Assembly (NCBI GenBank): GCA_041389495.1
Contig: JAWKRT010000007.1
Coordinates: forward strand, 52,539 to 116,538
DNA: 64,000 bases
Origin: Myxococcota bacterium
GTDB lineage: Bacteria; Myxococcota_A; UBA9160; UBA4427
Direction of reading: 5' to 3'
Shown here: positions 8,006 through 17,230 of the stretch, piece after piece
How the letters are laid out: each line of letters opens with the position of its first letter
Position numbering within the stretch: the stretch's first letter is position 1
Made by a program: the position numbers and the translations under genes
Notes under the pieces: model-generated
The model's input: the letters and a program-made list of their open reading frames with translations, nothing else
What the model was told of the DNA's origin: nothing
Database searches by the model: none

Positions 8006-8422
8006 ATGCCGATCGAGGTCGTGTTCGAGCCGGATGCTCCCGTGATGTGGGTGCGCATGGAAGGCGCCGTCGCCGACGCCGACCTCGACCGTCTCGCCAC
8101 GGGGCTCCTGTCCGACGAACGCGCGGCGGTGTGCAACGCGGTCTACGACCTTCGCGCGTGCACCGACCTCGGCGGCCTCTCGTCCGAGACGGTGCGTCGC
8201 CTCGCGCGCGCGCCGCACTGTCGCGACGAGCGCGTGCACGCGATCCGGATCGCGATCCTCGCCGAGGGCGACCTCGCGTTCGGAATCGGTCGCATGTTCC
8301 AGACGCTCGCGAGTGATCGCATGCCGAACGTCGCGGTGGTGCGCGATGTCGCCGCCGCCCGCGCGTTCGCAGCCGAGGGCGTGGCGCCTCCGGGCCACGA
8401 GTTCGGCGCCGCATCCGCCTGA
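8006..8422 (+). CDS. STAS/SpoIIAA-like small cytoplasmic protein
   Basis: A 138-residue soluble protein without signal peptide or membrane helix. The alternating strand/helix pattern fits an alpha/beta fold of STAS or SEC14-like (SpoIIAA-like) type. It begins with a beta hairpin (MPIEVVFEPDAPVMWVRMEG), has a conserved-looking central strand YDLRACTDLGGLS, and then a long helix followed by strand VAVVRDVAAARAF. The phosphorylatable serine of true anti-anti-sigma factors cannot be placed with confidence. ATG at 8006 is preceded by GAGAAGGG. It stands alone, 84 bases after the repeat-protein gene and convergent with thiI. Function unknown; the STAS suggestion is a fold-level guess. Confidence 0.6.
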   Translation: MPIEVVFEPDAPVMWVRMEGAVADADLDRLATGLLSDERAAVCNAVYDLRACTDLGGLSSETVRRLARAPHCRDERVHAIRIAILAEGDLAFGIGRMFQTLASDRMPNVAVVRDVAAARAFAAEGVAPPGHEFGAASA

Positions 8423-8489
8423 CGGGTCGGTCGCTGCATCCGCCTGCCGTCGGTGCCGCCGGCGGAGCGCGCGCTCGAAGCCCCGAGCG

Positions 8490-10007
8490 CTATTCGCTCC
8501 CGACGTCGCGCGCGCGCGCGGCGTCGAGTCGCCTGCGCAGCGCGGCGGCGCCGCCGCGGATGCTCACCGCCTGCATCCCCTCGGCGCGCATCAGCTCGGC
8601 CAGATGTCCGCTCTTCAGCCCGAACTCGCAGTAGAGCGCATAGCGATGTGCGCGGTCGAACGAGGCGTAGGCGCGCACCGCGTCGGCGAAGTCGAGGAAG
8701 AGCGCGCCGGGCGCGTGCCACGTCTGATAGGCGGGCTTGCTGCGCAGGTCGAGCAGCGTCGCGCCTTCCGGGACGTCGTCGACCTGCAGCGTCGGGTCGT
8801 CGAGCGTCGCGAGGTCGAGCGCGCGCAGGTCGAACACGCTGCGGGCCGCGACGGCGGCGTCGAGCAGGCCCGCGTCGAGCTTCGTCTCCTCGGCCTCGAT
8901 CGCGCCGAGCGTCGCCGCCGTCGCCGGCTTCGACGGCACGAGCGCGCAGTACTCGCCCACGACCTTCGAGAGCTCGAACGTTCCGATCGCGCGCGCGGAC
9001 GCGAGGATGTCGTCCTTGTTCATGCCGACGAGCGGCCGCAGGATGGGAACGGTGGTGGCGCGCGAGATCACGGCGAGGTTCTGCAGCGTCTGCGACGAGA
9101 CCTGGCCGATCGCCTCGCCCGTCGCGATCGCCGCCGCGCCGCGCTCGGCGGCGACGAGCTCGGCCGCGCGCAGCATCCGGCGCTTGAGCACCACCTGCCA
9201 GTAGCGCGTCGTGCAGGCGCGCTGGAGATCGGCGGAGACGCTGTCGAAGTCGACCGAGTGGAGCTGCGGGCGCGTGCCATAGGACCACGCGTCGGCGAGA
9301 TGCTTGGCGACGCGCATGGTGCCGAGCTCGTGCGTGCGCCCACCGAGGTTGCAGAAGACGTAGTCGAGCGCGACGCCGCGCCGCAGCAGCTGCCAGGCGG
9401 CGACGGCGGAGTCGAAGCCGCCCGACACGAGCGCGACGGCGCGGCCTTCGACGCCGAGCGGGAGCCCGCCCGGCCCGCGCGCCACGTCGCGGAAGAAGTG
9501 CGCGCGCCCGGGCGCGACCTCGACGTGGACGGCGACCTCGGGGTCGTCGAGGTCGACGCCCGCCGCGCGCGGAGCGAGTGCGGCGCCGAGCGCGCGCGCG
9601 ACGTCGCTCGACGAGGCCGCGATGCGCGCGCGGTCGCCGACGCGCCGCGCGCGCACGGCGAAGCGCCGGCCCGCGACCGCGTCGGCGAACAGGCGCACTC
9701 CCTCGCGCACGATGTCGTCGGTCGACGACCACGGCAGCTCGATCGCACCGACGACCGACTGCACGCCGAACGTGCGCGACAGCACGGGCAGCGCGCGCGT
9801 CGCGTCGTCGGTGGACGCGAGCTGGATGCGCAGCCGGTCGTGGCCGCGCTCGATGCGCGAGCGGATGCCGAGCGCGCGCAGCCCGTCCTTCACGTTCGCA
9901 GCGAGGCGCTTCGAGAAGTAGGCGCGCGTCGGGCGCGCCTTCGTCGTGAGCTCACCGCTGTAGCGCGCGAGGACGAGCGAGCCGGTGCTCTCGGTCGGAG
10001 TCGCCAT
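8490..10007 (-). CDS. thiI: tRNA 4-thiouridine synthase / thiamine sulfur transferase ThiI with rhodanese domain
   Basis: A 505-residue enzyme that adenylates tRNA U8 and transfers persulfide sulfur to make s4U; in rhodanese-bearing forms it can also feed sulfur to ThiS for the thiazole of thiamine. Order of domains: N-terminal ferredoxin-like and THUMP region (about 1-180), PP-loop pyrophosphatase with S195-G-G-F-D-S200, and a C-terminal rhodanese domain (about 405-500). The rhodanese carries the persulfide cysteine C460 in Y-C-E-F-G. This is the E. coli-like long form (482 residues there). The ATG at 10007 is in the right place for the N-terminal strand LVLARYSGELTTKARPTR, which matches the family start. 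Monocistronic, divergent from the TPR lipoprotein across about 267 bases in which I see no other feature. Confidence 0.95.
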   Translation of the reverse strand: MATPTESTGSLVLARYSGELTTKARPTRAYFSKRLAANVKDGLRALGIRSRIERGHDRLRIQLASTDDATRALPVLSRTFGVQSVVGAIELPWSSTDDIVREGVRLFADAVAGRRFAVRARRVGDRARIAASSSDVARALGAALAPRAAGVDLDDPEVAVHVEVAPGRAHFFRDVARGPGGLPLGVEGRAVALVSGGFDSAVAAWQLLRRGVALDYVFCNLGGRTHELGTMRVAKHLADAWSYGTRPQLHSVDFDSVSADLQRACTTRYWQVVLKRRMLRAAELVAAERGAAAIATGEAIGQVSSQTLQNLAVISRATTVPILRPLVGMNKDDILASARAIGTFELSKVVGEYCALVPSKPATAATLGAIEAEETKLDAGLLDAAVAARSVFDLRALDLATLDDPTLQVDDVPEGATLLDLRSKPAYQTWHAPGALFLDFADAVRAYASFDRAHRYALYCEFGLKSGHLAELMRAEGMQAVSIRGGAAALRRRLDAARARDVGSE

Positions 10008-10274
10008 GGAGGGGGCTCGCGGAGGTGGGCGGCCGTCCGGGCCGCGCGCGTGGACGCTCGCTCGGCGCGAGCCGCTCTGCAGCAGTCGGTCTGCGGCAGC
10101 GGTGGGAGGGGCGGCAGTCTGGCTCGCGCCGCGCGGAACGCCCGCGCCGCCGCATCGCGGGCAAGCCTACCCGAGGCCGCCGCGGCGGGCCCCGCGTCGG
10201 CGCACGCGGCGGGCCGCGCCCGCCGACGCGCGGGCTGCGGCGGCCCGGCGCAGTGCGGCATGCTGCCCGGCCGC

Positions 10275-11036
10275 ATGGCTTGCCGCTCACCCATCCGCGC
10301 CGCTGCCGGCCGCTCGTGGCTCGCGGCGCTCGCCGCGACGGTCGCGCTCACCGCACTCTCCGGGTCGTCCGGGTGCGCGGGGGGCGGCGCGGCGCGCGAG
10401 CCCCTCGCCGCGGCGCTCCGCGAGGGCGAGACGGCGCTCGCCGTCGGCGAGCTCGAGCGCGCGCTCGCCGACTACGAGCGCGCGCTCGCCCTCGCCCCGG
10501 ACGACGCGCGGGCGCTCGAGGGGCTGGCGCGCACGCGCCTCGCGCGGCGCGAGGACGCCGCGGCGCTCGACGCGCTGCTCGCGCTGGAGGCGCGGCTCGG
10601 CGAGCAGGACGGCGCGCTCCCGGCGCCGCTCGCGCGGGCGCGCTGCGCGCTCGTCGAGCGGGCGGCGCGCGCCGAGCTCGCCGCGGGCGCGCCCGCGGCC
10701 GCGCTCCTGCGCGCGACGTCGCCCGCGTACGCGCCCTGCCCGGCCGCCGCGCGCACGGCGCTCGAGGTCGACGCACACCGCCGGCTCGCGCGGGACGCCG
10801 CCCACCCCGCCGTGGCTTCCGCCCATCATCGGCGTGTGCTCGCGCTCACGCCCGGCGATCCCGAGGCGAGCCTCGCGCTCGCGCGCCGTCTCGTCGCGCT
10901 CGGCGATGCGGACGAGGCGCTGCGCCTGCTCGACGCCGCGCTCGCGGCGCATCCCGCCGACGAGGCGTTGATCGAGCTCACGGTCGAGGTGCTGGCCGGC
11001 CCGAAGCGGCTCCGAGCGCAGCGCCCGCCCGACTAG
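10275..11036 (+). CDS. TPR-repeat probable lipoprotein
   Basis: A 253-residue exported protein. Residues 1-36 form a signal sequence (RSWLAALAATVALTALSG) ending at S-S-G-C, an imperfect lipobox because the -3 residue is Ser rather than Leu. The rest is alanine/leucine-rich helix pairs of tetratricopeptide type: GELERALADYERALALAPDD near residues 58-77, and later units GDADEALRLLDAALAAHPAD. TPR lipoproteins are scaffolds at the outer membrane; no enzymatic motif is seen. ATG at 10275 is chosen because it gives a compact signal peptide; ATG at 10260 in the same frame is also possible. It precedes pal by 167 bases, which contain a separate promoter-like sequence. Confidence 0.72.
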   Translation: MACRSPIRAAAGRSWLAALAATVALTALSGSSGCAGGGAAREPLAAALREGETALAVGELERALADYERALALAPDDARALEGLARTRLARREDAAALDALLALEARLGEQDGALPAPLARARCALVERAARAELAAGAPAAALLRATSPAYAPCPAAARTALEVDAHRRLARDAAHPAVASAHHRRVLALTPGDPEASLALARRLVALGDADEALRLLDAALAAHPADEALIELTVEVLAGPKRLRAQRPPD

Positions 11037-11052
11037 GCTTCGACTAGGGTTC

Positions 11053-11081
11053 TTGCGATGGCCCGCGGGAACCCTCACAAT
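11053..11081 (+). promoter_or_regulatory. Candidate sigma-70 promoter for pal
   Basis: TTGCGA at 11053-11058 and CACAAT at 11076-11081 are separated by exactly 17 bases, each matching four of six consensus positions. This places a transcription start about 115 bases before the pal start codon. Such matches are uncommon by chance in this GC-rich background, but no other support is visible. Confidence 0.4.
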
Positions 11082-11203
11082 CCGGCGCGTTTCACGCTTC
11101 TTGCCGTCGTCTGCCTCGACGACGATCGCACGTCACGGCTGCCGCGGAGGTCGCGGACGCTTCGAGACGGCGCTTCGAGGCGACGACAGGGAGATCACAA
11201 GGA

Positions 11204-11692
11204 ATGAAGCGGCTCTCGTTCTCGACCACGGCGCTCGCAGCCGTGTTGGTGATGGGTCTGTCGGCCTGCCAGCAGACGGGGCAGAAAGAGGAAGCGCCCG
11301 ACAACGTCAACGAGTTCAAGCAGCCCACGGAGGCGCCGGTCGAGCGCGCGGCCCCGCCGATGGCGACCGACCTCGGCACCGTCTACTTCGACTTCGACAG
11401 CTCGCGCATCCGCACGGACGCGCGCGACGTGCTCAAGAAGAACGCGGAGGCGCTCCGCTCGTCCGGCAACGCCGTGACGATCGAGGGCCACTGCGACGAG
11501 CGCGGCGACGAGGAGTACAACCTGGCCCTCGGGGAGCGGCGCGCCAACTCGGTGAAGGCGTACCTCGTCGACCTCGGCGTCGGCTCGGGTCAGCTCCGCA
11601 CGATCAGCTACGGCGAGTCGAAGCCGGCGGTCGTGGGCTCGGGCGAGAGCGCCTGGCAGTGGAACCGCCGCGCCGAGTTCCGCACGCGCTAG
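11204..11692 (+). CDS. pal: Peptidoglycan-associated lipoprotein Pal (OmpA C-terminal domain)
   Basis: A 162-residue outer-membrane lipoprotein that anchors the membrane to peptidoglycan and works with Tol proteins in division. The signal peptide ends in a canonical lipobox L-S-A-C with lipidated C22. A short linker (about 23-55) leads to an OmpA-like domain. Recognisable blocks are VYFDFDSSRI at its start, TIEGHCDERGDEEYNLALGE (the peptidoglycan-binding core including the Asp and Arg that contact diaminopimelate), RRANSVKAYLVDLGV and the terminal W-N-R-R-A-E-F. Length and order are as in other Pal proteins. Flanked by a candidate promoter upstream and a strong terminator downstream, so it is probably a single-gene unit. 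The tol genes are not in this window. Confidence 0.96.
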   Translation: MKRLSFSTTALAAVLVMGLSACQQTGQKEEAPDNVNEFKQPTEAPVERAAPPMATDLGTVYFDFDSSRIRTDARDVLKKNAEALRSSGNAVTIEGHCDERGDEEYNLALGERRANSVKAYLVDLGVGSGQLRTISYGESKPAVVGSGESAWQWNRRAEFRTR

Positions 11693-11718
11693 CGCGCACG
11701 CGAGGCTCGAGGCTTGCG

Positions 11719-11757
11719 AAGGCCCGCCGTCGTCGACGGCGGGCCTTCTTGCTTTCT
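11719..11757 (+). terminator. Strong intrinsic terminator after pal
   Basis: A perfect 13-bp stem (11719-11731 with 11735-11747) with a GTC loop, followed by CTTGCTTTCT. This is the clearest rho-independent terminator in the window. Confidence 0.9.
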
Positions 11758-11849
11758 CCGCGCGCGCGTCCCGCGTCGTTGTTAGGACGGGCGGCCCGCG
11801 TAGCGGAGCAGCGTGGTAACGTGGCCCGTCACCCGAGAAGGAGTCCCCC

Positions 11850-13496
11850 ATGCCCGTTCACGGTGGAAAGCTCGCGGCGCGTGCGCTCAAGGAGGCCGGC
11901 GTCGAGGTCATCTTCACGCTCTCCGGCGGCCACATCATGCCCATCTACGACGGCTGCATCGACGAGGGCATCAAGATCATCGACGTGCGCCACGAGCAGG
12001 CGGCCGTGCACGCGGCCGACGCGTGGGCGCGCTGCAACCCCGGCAAGATCGGCGTCGCCGCGATCACCGCGGGCCCCGGCGTCACGGACGGCGTCACGGG
12101 CGTCGCGAACGCGTGGCGCGCGAACTCGCCGATCCTCGTCTTCGGCGGCCAGGGCCCGTTCGCCAACCTGCGGCGCGGCTCGCTCCAGGAGATGGACCAC
12201 ATCGGCGTGATGCGTCCGATCACCAAGTACGCGGACGCCTGCTACGAGACCTATCGCATCCCCGAGTACATCGAGCTCGCGATCCGGCACGCGGTGTCGG
12301 GCATCCCGGGCCCGGCGTACCTCGAGATCCCGATGGACATCTTCATGGGCCAGGCCGAGTGGGAGCAGGCGCGCGTGCCGGTGATCCGCACGCAGCCGCC
12401 GCGCATCCAGCCCGACCGCGACTACGTGCGGCAGGCGATCGAGCTGCTCGCGAAGGCGCAGCGCCCGATGCTGATGGCGGGGACGAGCGTGAAGTGGTCG
12501 CAGGCGAGCGCGCAGATGCAGCAGTTCGCGGCCGAGACGCACATCCCGACCTACACGAACGGCATGGGCCGCGGCTGCATGGATCCCTCCTCGCCGGAGT
12601 TCCTCAACCGCTCGCGGCGCCACGCGCTCGAACGCATCGACTGCATCGTGCTCGCGGGCACGCTGCTCGACTTCCGCATGCGCTTCGGCCAGAGCATCCC
12701 GGCCGACGCGAAGATCATCCAGCTCGATCTCGACAACACGCTGATGGGACAGAACCGCCAGACGGACGTGCCGGTCGTCGGCAACCTCGCGTGCAGCTTC
12801 GACATGCTGCTCGAGGAGATGAAGAACCAGGGCGTGCGCCTCGACTTCAGCGCGTGGCGCGACGAGCTGCGCGCGATCGAGGACGCCGAGGAGGCGAAGG
12901 TCGAGGCGAAGCTGAACAGCGACGAGGTGCCGATCGACCCGCAGCGCATGTGCCGCGAGGTGCGCGACTGGCTCGCGACGCTCGACGACCCGATCGTGAT
13001 CGGCGACGGCGGCGACATCGTCGCGACCGCCGCGAAGATCCTGCCCGTGAAGAGCGAGGGCGCGTGGATGGACCCGGGCCCGCTCGGCACGCTCGGCGTC
13101 GGCATGCCGTTCGCGCTCGCCGCGAAGCTCGCGCACCCGAAGCGCCCCGTCGTGATCGTCTACGGCGACGGCTCGTTCGGACTCAACGGCTTCGAGTACG
13201 ACACGGCCGTGCGCTTCGGGCTCCCGATCATCGGCATCGTCGGCAACGACGCGGCGTGGGGGCAGATGATGCGCCCGCAGGCCGGCATCTACGGCAAGGA
13301 CCGCCTCGCCGCGACGCTCCTGAACTACACGCGCTACGACAAGGTGGTCGAGGCGCTCGGCGGCCACGGCGAGCACTGCGAGCGCGCCGAGGAGATCCGT
13401 CCCGCGCTCGAGCGCGCGGCGGCGAGCGGCAAGCCCGCGCTCGTCAACGTGATCATCCGCCAGGACGGCGACTACAAGGGCGGCATCTACGTCTAG
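11850..13496 (+). CDS. Thiamine-diphosphate-dependent enzyme (acetolactate synthase / 2-hydroxyacyl-CoA lyase-like)
   Basis: A 548-residue three-domain ThDP enzyme. The N-terminal PYR domain has FTLSGGHIMPIYDGC, the cofactor-activating glutamate E49 in VRHEQAAVHAADAWAR, and ITAGPGVTDGVTGVANAW. The middle domain spans about 190-330. The C-terminal PP domain has the ThDP/Mg motif G439-D-G-S-F, with N466 in VGNDAAWG closing it. Sequence flavour is that of IlvB-like proteins that include 2-hydroxyacyl-CoA lyases; no FAD-binding or regulatory subunit is visible nearby, so a branched-chain amino acid role is not assured. The ATG at 11850 is preceded by GAGAAGGAG. It lies between the pal terminator and the helicase gene, probably a single unit. 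The exact reaction cannot be fixed from sequence alone. Confidence 0.87.
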   Translation: MPVHGGKLAARALKEAGVEVIFTLSGGHIMPIYDGCIDEGIKIIDVRHEQAAVHAADAWARCNPGKIGVAAITAGPGVTDGVTGVANAWRANSPILVFGGQGPFANLRRGSLQEMDHIGVMRPITKYADACYETYRIPEYIELAIRHAVSGIPGPAYLEIPMDIFMGQAEWEQARVPVIRTQPPRIQPDRDYVRQAIELLAKAQRPMLMAGTSVKWSQASAQMQQFAAETHIPTYTNGMGRGCMDPSSPEFLNRSRRHALERIDCIVLAGTLLDFRMRFGQSIPADAKIIQLDLDNTLMGQNRQTDVPVVGNLACSFDMLLEEMKNQGVRLDFSAWRDELRAIEDAEEAKVEAKLNSDEVPIDPQRMCREVRDWLATLDDPIVIGDGGDIVATAAKILPVKSEGAWMDPGPLGTLGVGMPFALAAKLAHPKRPVVIVYGDGSFGLNGFEYDTAVRFGLPIIGIVGNDAAWGQMMRPQAGIYGKDRLAATLLNYTRYDKVVEALGGHGEHCERAEEIRPALERAAASGKPALVNVIIRQDGDYKGGIYV

Positions 13497-13556
13497 CCGC
13501 GCGCGCGCAGGCGCGAGGGCGGACGCCGCGGGGAACGGGACGCTCGAGGTGTCGAG

Positions 13557-16340
13557 GTGAGCTTCGCGCAGGGTGGGGATCGCGAGCGAAGCGCGGAGGA
13601 GCTCGGCATCGACCTCGAGGCGCTCGCCGAGCTGTGCGCGCAGCTCGGCCCGCTCGCCGTGGTCGACCTCGAGACGACGGGGCTCCCCGACGACCCCGCG
13701 TCCGAGATCCTCGAGCTCGGCGTCGTGCAGCTCGACCCCGGACGCGTCGCCACCTTCCAGACGCTCGTGCGGCCGCGCCGGCCGCTCCCGCTGCTGATCC
13801 AGCGCCTGACGGGCCTCACCGACGACGACGTGCGCGACGCGCCCGCCCTCGCCGACGTCGCGCCCGCGGCGCGCGCCGCGCTCGCCGGGCGCACGATCAT
13901 CGCGCACAACGCCGACTTCGAGCGCACCTTCCTCGCGCGCGGCGTCGACCCGTCGCTCGACGGCGCCGCCTATCTCGACACGCAGGACCTGCTCGCGCTC
14001 ACGCACCCCGACGCGCCCGACCTGCGGCTCGAGTCGTTCACGCGCATGCTGCTGCGCACCGAGGAGCACCACCGCGCGCTCGACGACGCGCTCGACACCG
14101 CGCGCGTGCTGTCGCGCGTCGGCGCCGGCGCGCGCGCGGGCGAGCCGCGCTACCTGACTGCGCGCCGCGCGCTGCTCCGCTACTCGCCCGGGTCGCCCTG
14201 GCTCGCGCTGCTCGGCAAGGATCTCGTCGTCGACGACGACCTGCCCGGCCAGTTCGTGCACGTCGGCGAATCGCGCGAGAAGCCCGTGCCGTTCGACGAG
14301 GACGCGATCGCCGCGGCGCTCGCGGACGAGGAGCGCGGGCGGCGCTACCTGCCCGGCTACCGCGCGCGCAAGGAGCAGATCGAGCTCGCGCGGCAGTTCG
14401 TGCGCGCGCTCGGCGAGGGCGGCGCGCTGCTCGTCGAGGGCGGAACGGGCGTCGGGAAGTCGCTCGCCTATCTCGCCGCGGCGATCCCGTTCGCGATGGA
14501 GCGCGCGGCGGGCGGCGTGCACGAGCCCGTCGTCGTGTCGACGCGCACGAAGCTCCTGCAGGACCAGCTGCTGCACAAGGACATCGCGGCCGCCGCGCGC
14601 TTCCTCGGCCACCCCGGGCTGCGCGCGCTCTCGATCAAGGGCCGCGCGAACTACGTGTGCGAGCGGCGGCTCGAGGCCGTGCTCGCCGAGGGCCGCGAGC
14701 CGAGCATCTTCGAGCAGGATCGCATGGCCTACGCGGTGATGATGGCGTGCGCGCGCACGCGTCCGCACGGCGAGGTCGGCACGCTGCCCGCGGCGCTCCT
14801 GCGCCGCTACCCGCCGCTGCGCGAGCTGCGCCGGCGCAGCGTCGCCGCGCGCGCGCAGCAGTGCTCGCGCGAGGAGTGCGCCAAGCAGCGCGCGTGCCCG
14901 TTCGGACGGCGGCGCGGCGCGCTCGCGAAGGCGCACCTCGTCGTCGCGAACCACGACCTGCTGCTGCGCTGGCCGCCCGACTACCCCGCCTTCACGCACG
15001 CGATCGCGGACGAAGGCCACCAGCTCGCGGGCGTGGCCGACGAGGTCTACGCGACGAGCGTGAGCCCCGACGAGGTGCTCGAGCTCGTCGACGAGCTGTT
15101 CGGGCGCCCGGGCGAGCGCGGCCGGCCGACGCTCGTGGCGCGCGCGCGTGCGCGCGCGTCCGAGAAGGACGTGCTCGCGTGGCGCCGCAGCCTGGCGCTC
15201 GACCTCGCCGAGCTCGGCCGCGCGCTCGCGCACCGCGCGAACGAGTACGGCGAGGTGCAGCTCCCGCCGCGTCCCGAGCGCGAGTTCCCGGAGGCCACCG
15301 CGCTCGCCGAGACGGCCGCGCGCCGCATCGAGCAGGTCGCCGACCACGCGCTCTCGCTCGACGACGACGGCGACGAGGGCGAGGGGCCGAGCCCCGTCGC
15401 GCGCACGGCTGCCGAGCTCCGCGACGCGGCGCGCGGCCTGCGCCTCGCGTTCGCCGACGAGTCGGGCGACAACGTCTCCTCGTTCGAGCGCCTCGAGGCG
15501 CCGTTCGACCGCTGGCGGCTCGCGATCCGCGCCGTCTCGCCCGCGCCCGCGTTCCACGAGGCGTTCCTGCAGAAGCTCGAGTCGTTCACCGTCGTGTCGG
15601 CGAGCCTGTTCGTGAACGGCGACCCGTTCGCCGCGCTCGGCGAGCTCGAGATCGAGGAGCGCGCGCTGCTCCCGACCGGGCGCGTCTCGGTGGAGAGCCC
15701 GTTCCCGTACGCCGAGCACATGCGCGTCGCCGCGCTCGACACGCCGACGGCCGCGGTCGTCGACGAGACGGCGGCCGTCGTCGCCGAGCTCGCGCGCACG
15801 CTGCGCGGCCGCACGCTCGGTCTCTTCACGAGCCTCGCGCGCATGAACCAGGTGGCCGAGCTGCTCGACCGCGAGCTGCGCGGCGAGGGCTTCGAGATCC
15901 TCGCGCCGCGGCGCGCGAGCGACGACCCGGCCGCACTCGTCGAGCGCTTCACGCGCGCGAAGGGCGGCGCCATCCTGCTCGGCGCGCGCACGTTCTGGCA
16001 GGGGCTCGACATCCCCGGCGAGGACCTGCAGGCCGTCGTGATCGAGAAGCTCCCGTTCGAGGTGCCGACCGAGCTCCTCAAGCGCCGCGAGGCGCGCGTG
16101 CGCGAGGCGGGCGGCGACCCGTTCGAGCGCGTCGCGCTCGGGAAGATGCTGCTGAACCTGAAGCAGATGGCGGGCCGGCTGATCCGCAGCGAGTCCGATC
16201 GCGGCATCGTCGTCGTCGTCGAGGGGCGGACGAGCAAGGGCTACTTCCGCAAGCTCGCGAGCGCGCTCCCGCCCGGCGTCGCGATGCACAAGGCGCGCCG
16301 CTCGGACCTGCGCGCACTGCTCGCGGAGATCGGCCTGTGA
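13557..16340 (+). CDS. dinG: DinG-family helicase with N-terminal DEDDh 3'-5' exonuclease domain
   Basis: A 927-residue protein. Residues about 30-190 are a DnaQ-like exonuclease: VVDLETTGLP (motif I), IIAHNADFE (motif II) and HRALDDALDT (motif III with the DEDDh His/Asp). Then comes an XPD/DinG superfamily 2 helicase: Walker A GGTGVGKS with K301, four cysteines C368, C436, C441 and C447 spaced like the XPD/DinG 4Fe-4S cluster, HLVVANHDLL, D485-E-G-H (DEAH box), and the C-terminal motifs LLGARTFWQGLDIPGEDL and QMAGRLIRSESD. This exonuclease-helicase architecture is known from Firmicutes-type DinG, while E. coli DinG lacks the nuclease. Start GTG at 13557. The stop overlaps the GTG of the PP2C gene in GTGA, so repair or replication function is co-translated with a signalling pair. 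Confidence 0.9.
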   Translation: MSFAQGGDRERSAEELGIDLEALAELCAQLGPLAVVDLETTGLPDDPASEILELGVVQLDPGRVATFQTLVRPRRPLPLLIQRLTGLTDDDVRDAPALADVAPAARAALAGRTIIAHNADFERTFLARGVDPSLDGAAYLDTQDLLALTHPDAPDLRLESFTRMLLRTEEHHRALDDALDTARVLSRVGAGARAGEPRYLTARRALLRYSPGSPWLALLGKDLVVDDDLPGQFVHVGESREKPVPFDEDAIAAALADEERGRRYLPGYRARKEQIELARQFVRALGEGGALLVEGGTGVGKSLAYLAAAIPFAMERAAGGVHEPVVVSTRTKLLQDQLLHKDIAAAARFLGHPGLRALSIKGRANYVCERRLEAVLAEGREPSIFEQDRMAYAVMMACARTRPHGEVGTLPAALLRRYPPLRELRRRSVAARAQQCSREECAKQRACPFGRRRGALAKAHLVVANHDLLLRWPPDYPAFTHAIADEGHQLAGVADEVYATSVSPDEVLELVDELFGRPGERGRPTLVARARARASEKDVLAWRRSLALDLAELGRALAHRANEYGEVQLPPRPEREFPEATALAETAARRIEQVADHALSLDDDGDEGEGPSPVARTAAELRDAARGLRLAFADESGDNVSSFERLEAPFDRWRLAIRAVSPAPAFHEAFLQKLESFTVVSASLFVNGDPFAALGELEIEERALLPTGRVSVESPFPYAEHMRVAALDTPTAAVVDETAAVVAELARTLRGRTLGLFTSLARMNQVAELLDRELRGEGFEILAPRRASDDPAALVERFTRAKGGAILLGARTFWQGLDIPGEDLQAVVIEKLPFEVPTELLKRREARVREAGGDPFERVALGKMLLNLKQMAGRLIRSESDRGIVVVVEGRTSKGYFRKLASALPPGVAMHKARRSDLRALLAEIGL

Positions 16341-17230
16341 GCGGCGCGGCGAGCCGGCCCGCCGCCGGTCTGCACGCCGAGATCCTCGCCGGAGAGCCGC
16401 TCGACGGGCCGCGGAGCCTGCCCGTCGCGCACGGCGAGGCCTGGGCCTACACGCGCCGCGCGCCCGACAAGACGGGCCCCAACGAGGATTGCGCGGCGAT
16501 CTGGGAAGTGGGCGAGGTGGGCGCCGTGCTCGCCGTCGCCGACGGCATCGGCGGCGCGCCGAGCGGTGCGCGCGCGTCGCGCATGGCGGTCGACGCGCTC
16601 GGCGCCTGCCTCGCGCGCGCCGTCGAGACGGGCGCGAGCGATCTGCGGCCGTTCGTCCTCGACGGCTTCGAGGAGGCGAACGCCGACGTGCTCGGCATGC
16701 GCATCGGGGCGGGCACGACGCTCGTCGCCGTCGAGCTCGGCGCCGACTTCGTGCGCACCTATCACGCGGGCGACTCGGTCGCGCTCGTCGTCGGGCAGCG
16801 CGGCCGCGTGCGCCTGCACACGATCCCGCACTCGCCGGTCGGCTACGGCGTCGCGTCCGGCATGCTCGACCCCGAGAAGGTGATGGACCACGAGGAGCGC
16901 AGCTTCATCTCGAACTGCGTGGGCTCGCAGGACATGCGGCTCGAGGTGGGCGCGCCGATCGAGATGGCGGAGCGCGACACGCTGCTCGTCGCGTCGGACG
17001 GCGTGCTCGACAACGTGCGCCCGAGCGACCTCGTCGAGCTGATCCGGCGCGGCGCGCTCGGCGACGCCGCGCACGCGCTCGCGCAGCGCGTCGCCGAGGT
17101 GATGGAGCACGGCGACCGCGAGATCGCCGGGCACTGCGACGACGCGACCTTCCTGCTCTACCGCACGCGCTCGCCCCGCGCGCGCACACGCCGCGCCGCG
17201 CGCGCGCGCAGGCCGGGAGGCGCCGCGTGA
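16337..17230 (+). CDS. PP2C-family Ser/Thr protein phosphatase
   Basis: A 297-residue cytosolic phosphatase with the ordered PP2C metal motifs: NEDCAAI (D about residue 55), VLAVADGIGG, GTTLVAVEL, YHAGDSVALVV, LLVASDGVLDNV and GHCDDATFLLY. The aspartates that bind the two Mn/Mg ions are all present. The C-terminal 20 residues are arginine-rich. No membrane helix. It starts in the dinG stop (GTGA at 16337) and its own stop overlaps the kinase start in the same way (17227), so kinase and phosphatase are made together. It should oppose the neighbouring kinase, as PrpC/PrkC-type pairs do (inference from context). Confidence 0.92.
   Translation: MSGAASRPAAGLHAEILAGEPLDGPRSLPVAHGEAWAYTRRAPDKTGPNEDCAAIWEVGEVGAVLAVADGIGGAPSGARASRMAVDALGACLARAVETGASDLRPFVLDGFEEANADVLGMRIGAGTTLVAVELGADFVRTYHAGDSVALVVGQRGRVRLHTIPHSPVGYGVASGMLDPEKVMDHEERSFISNCVGSQDMRLEVGAPIEMAERDTLLVASDGVLDNVRPSDLVELIRRGALGDAAHALAQRVAEVMEHGDREIAGHCDDATFLLYRTRSPRARTRRAARARRPGGAA

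Noticed and set aside
13557..16340. DinG-like helicase as part of an anti-phage defence island
   Set aside because: Neighbours are signalling and ion-transport genes, no nuclease/ATPase defence partners or mobile elements are present, and exonuclease-DinG fusions are common housekeeping genes.
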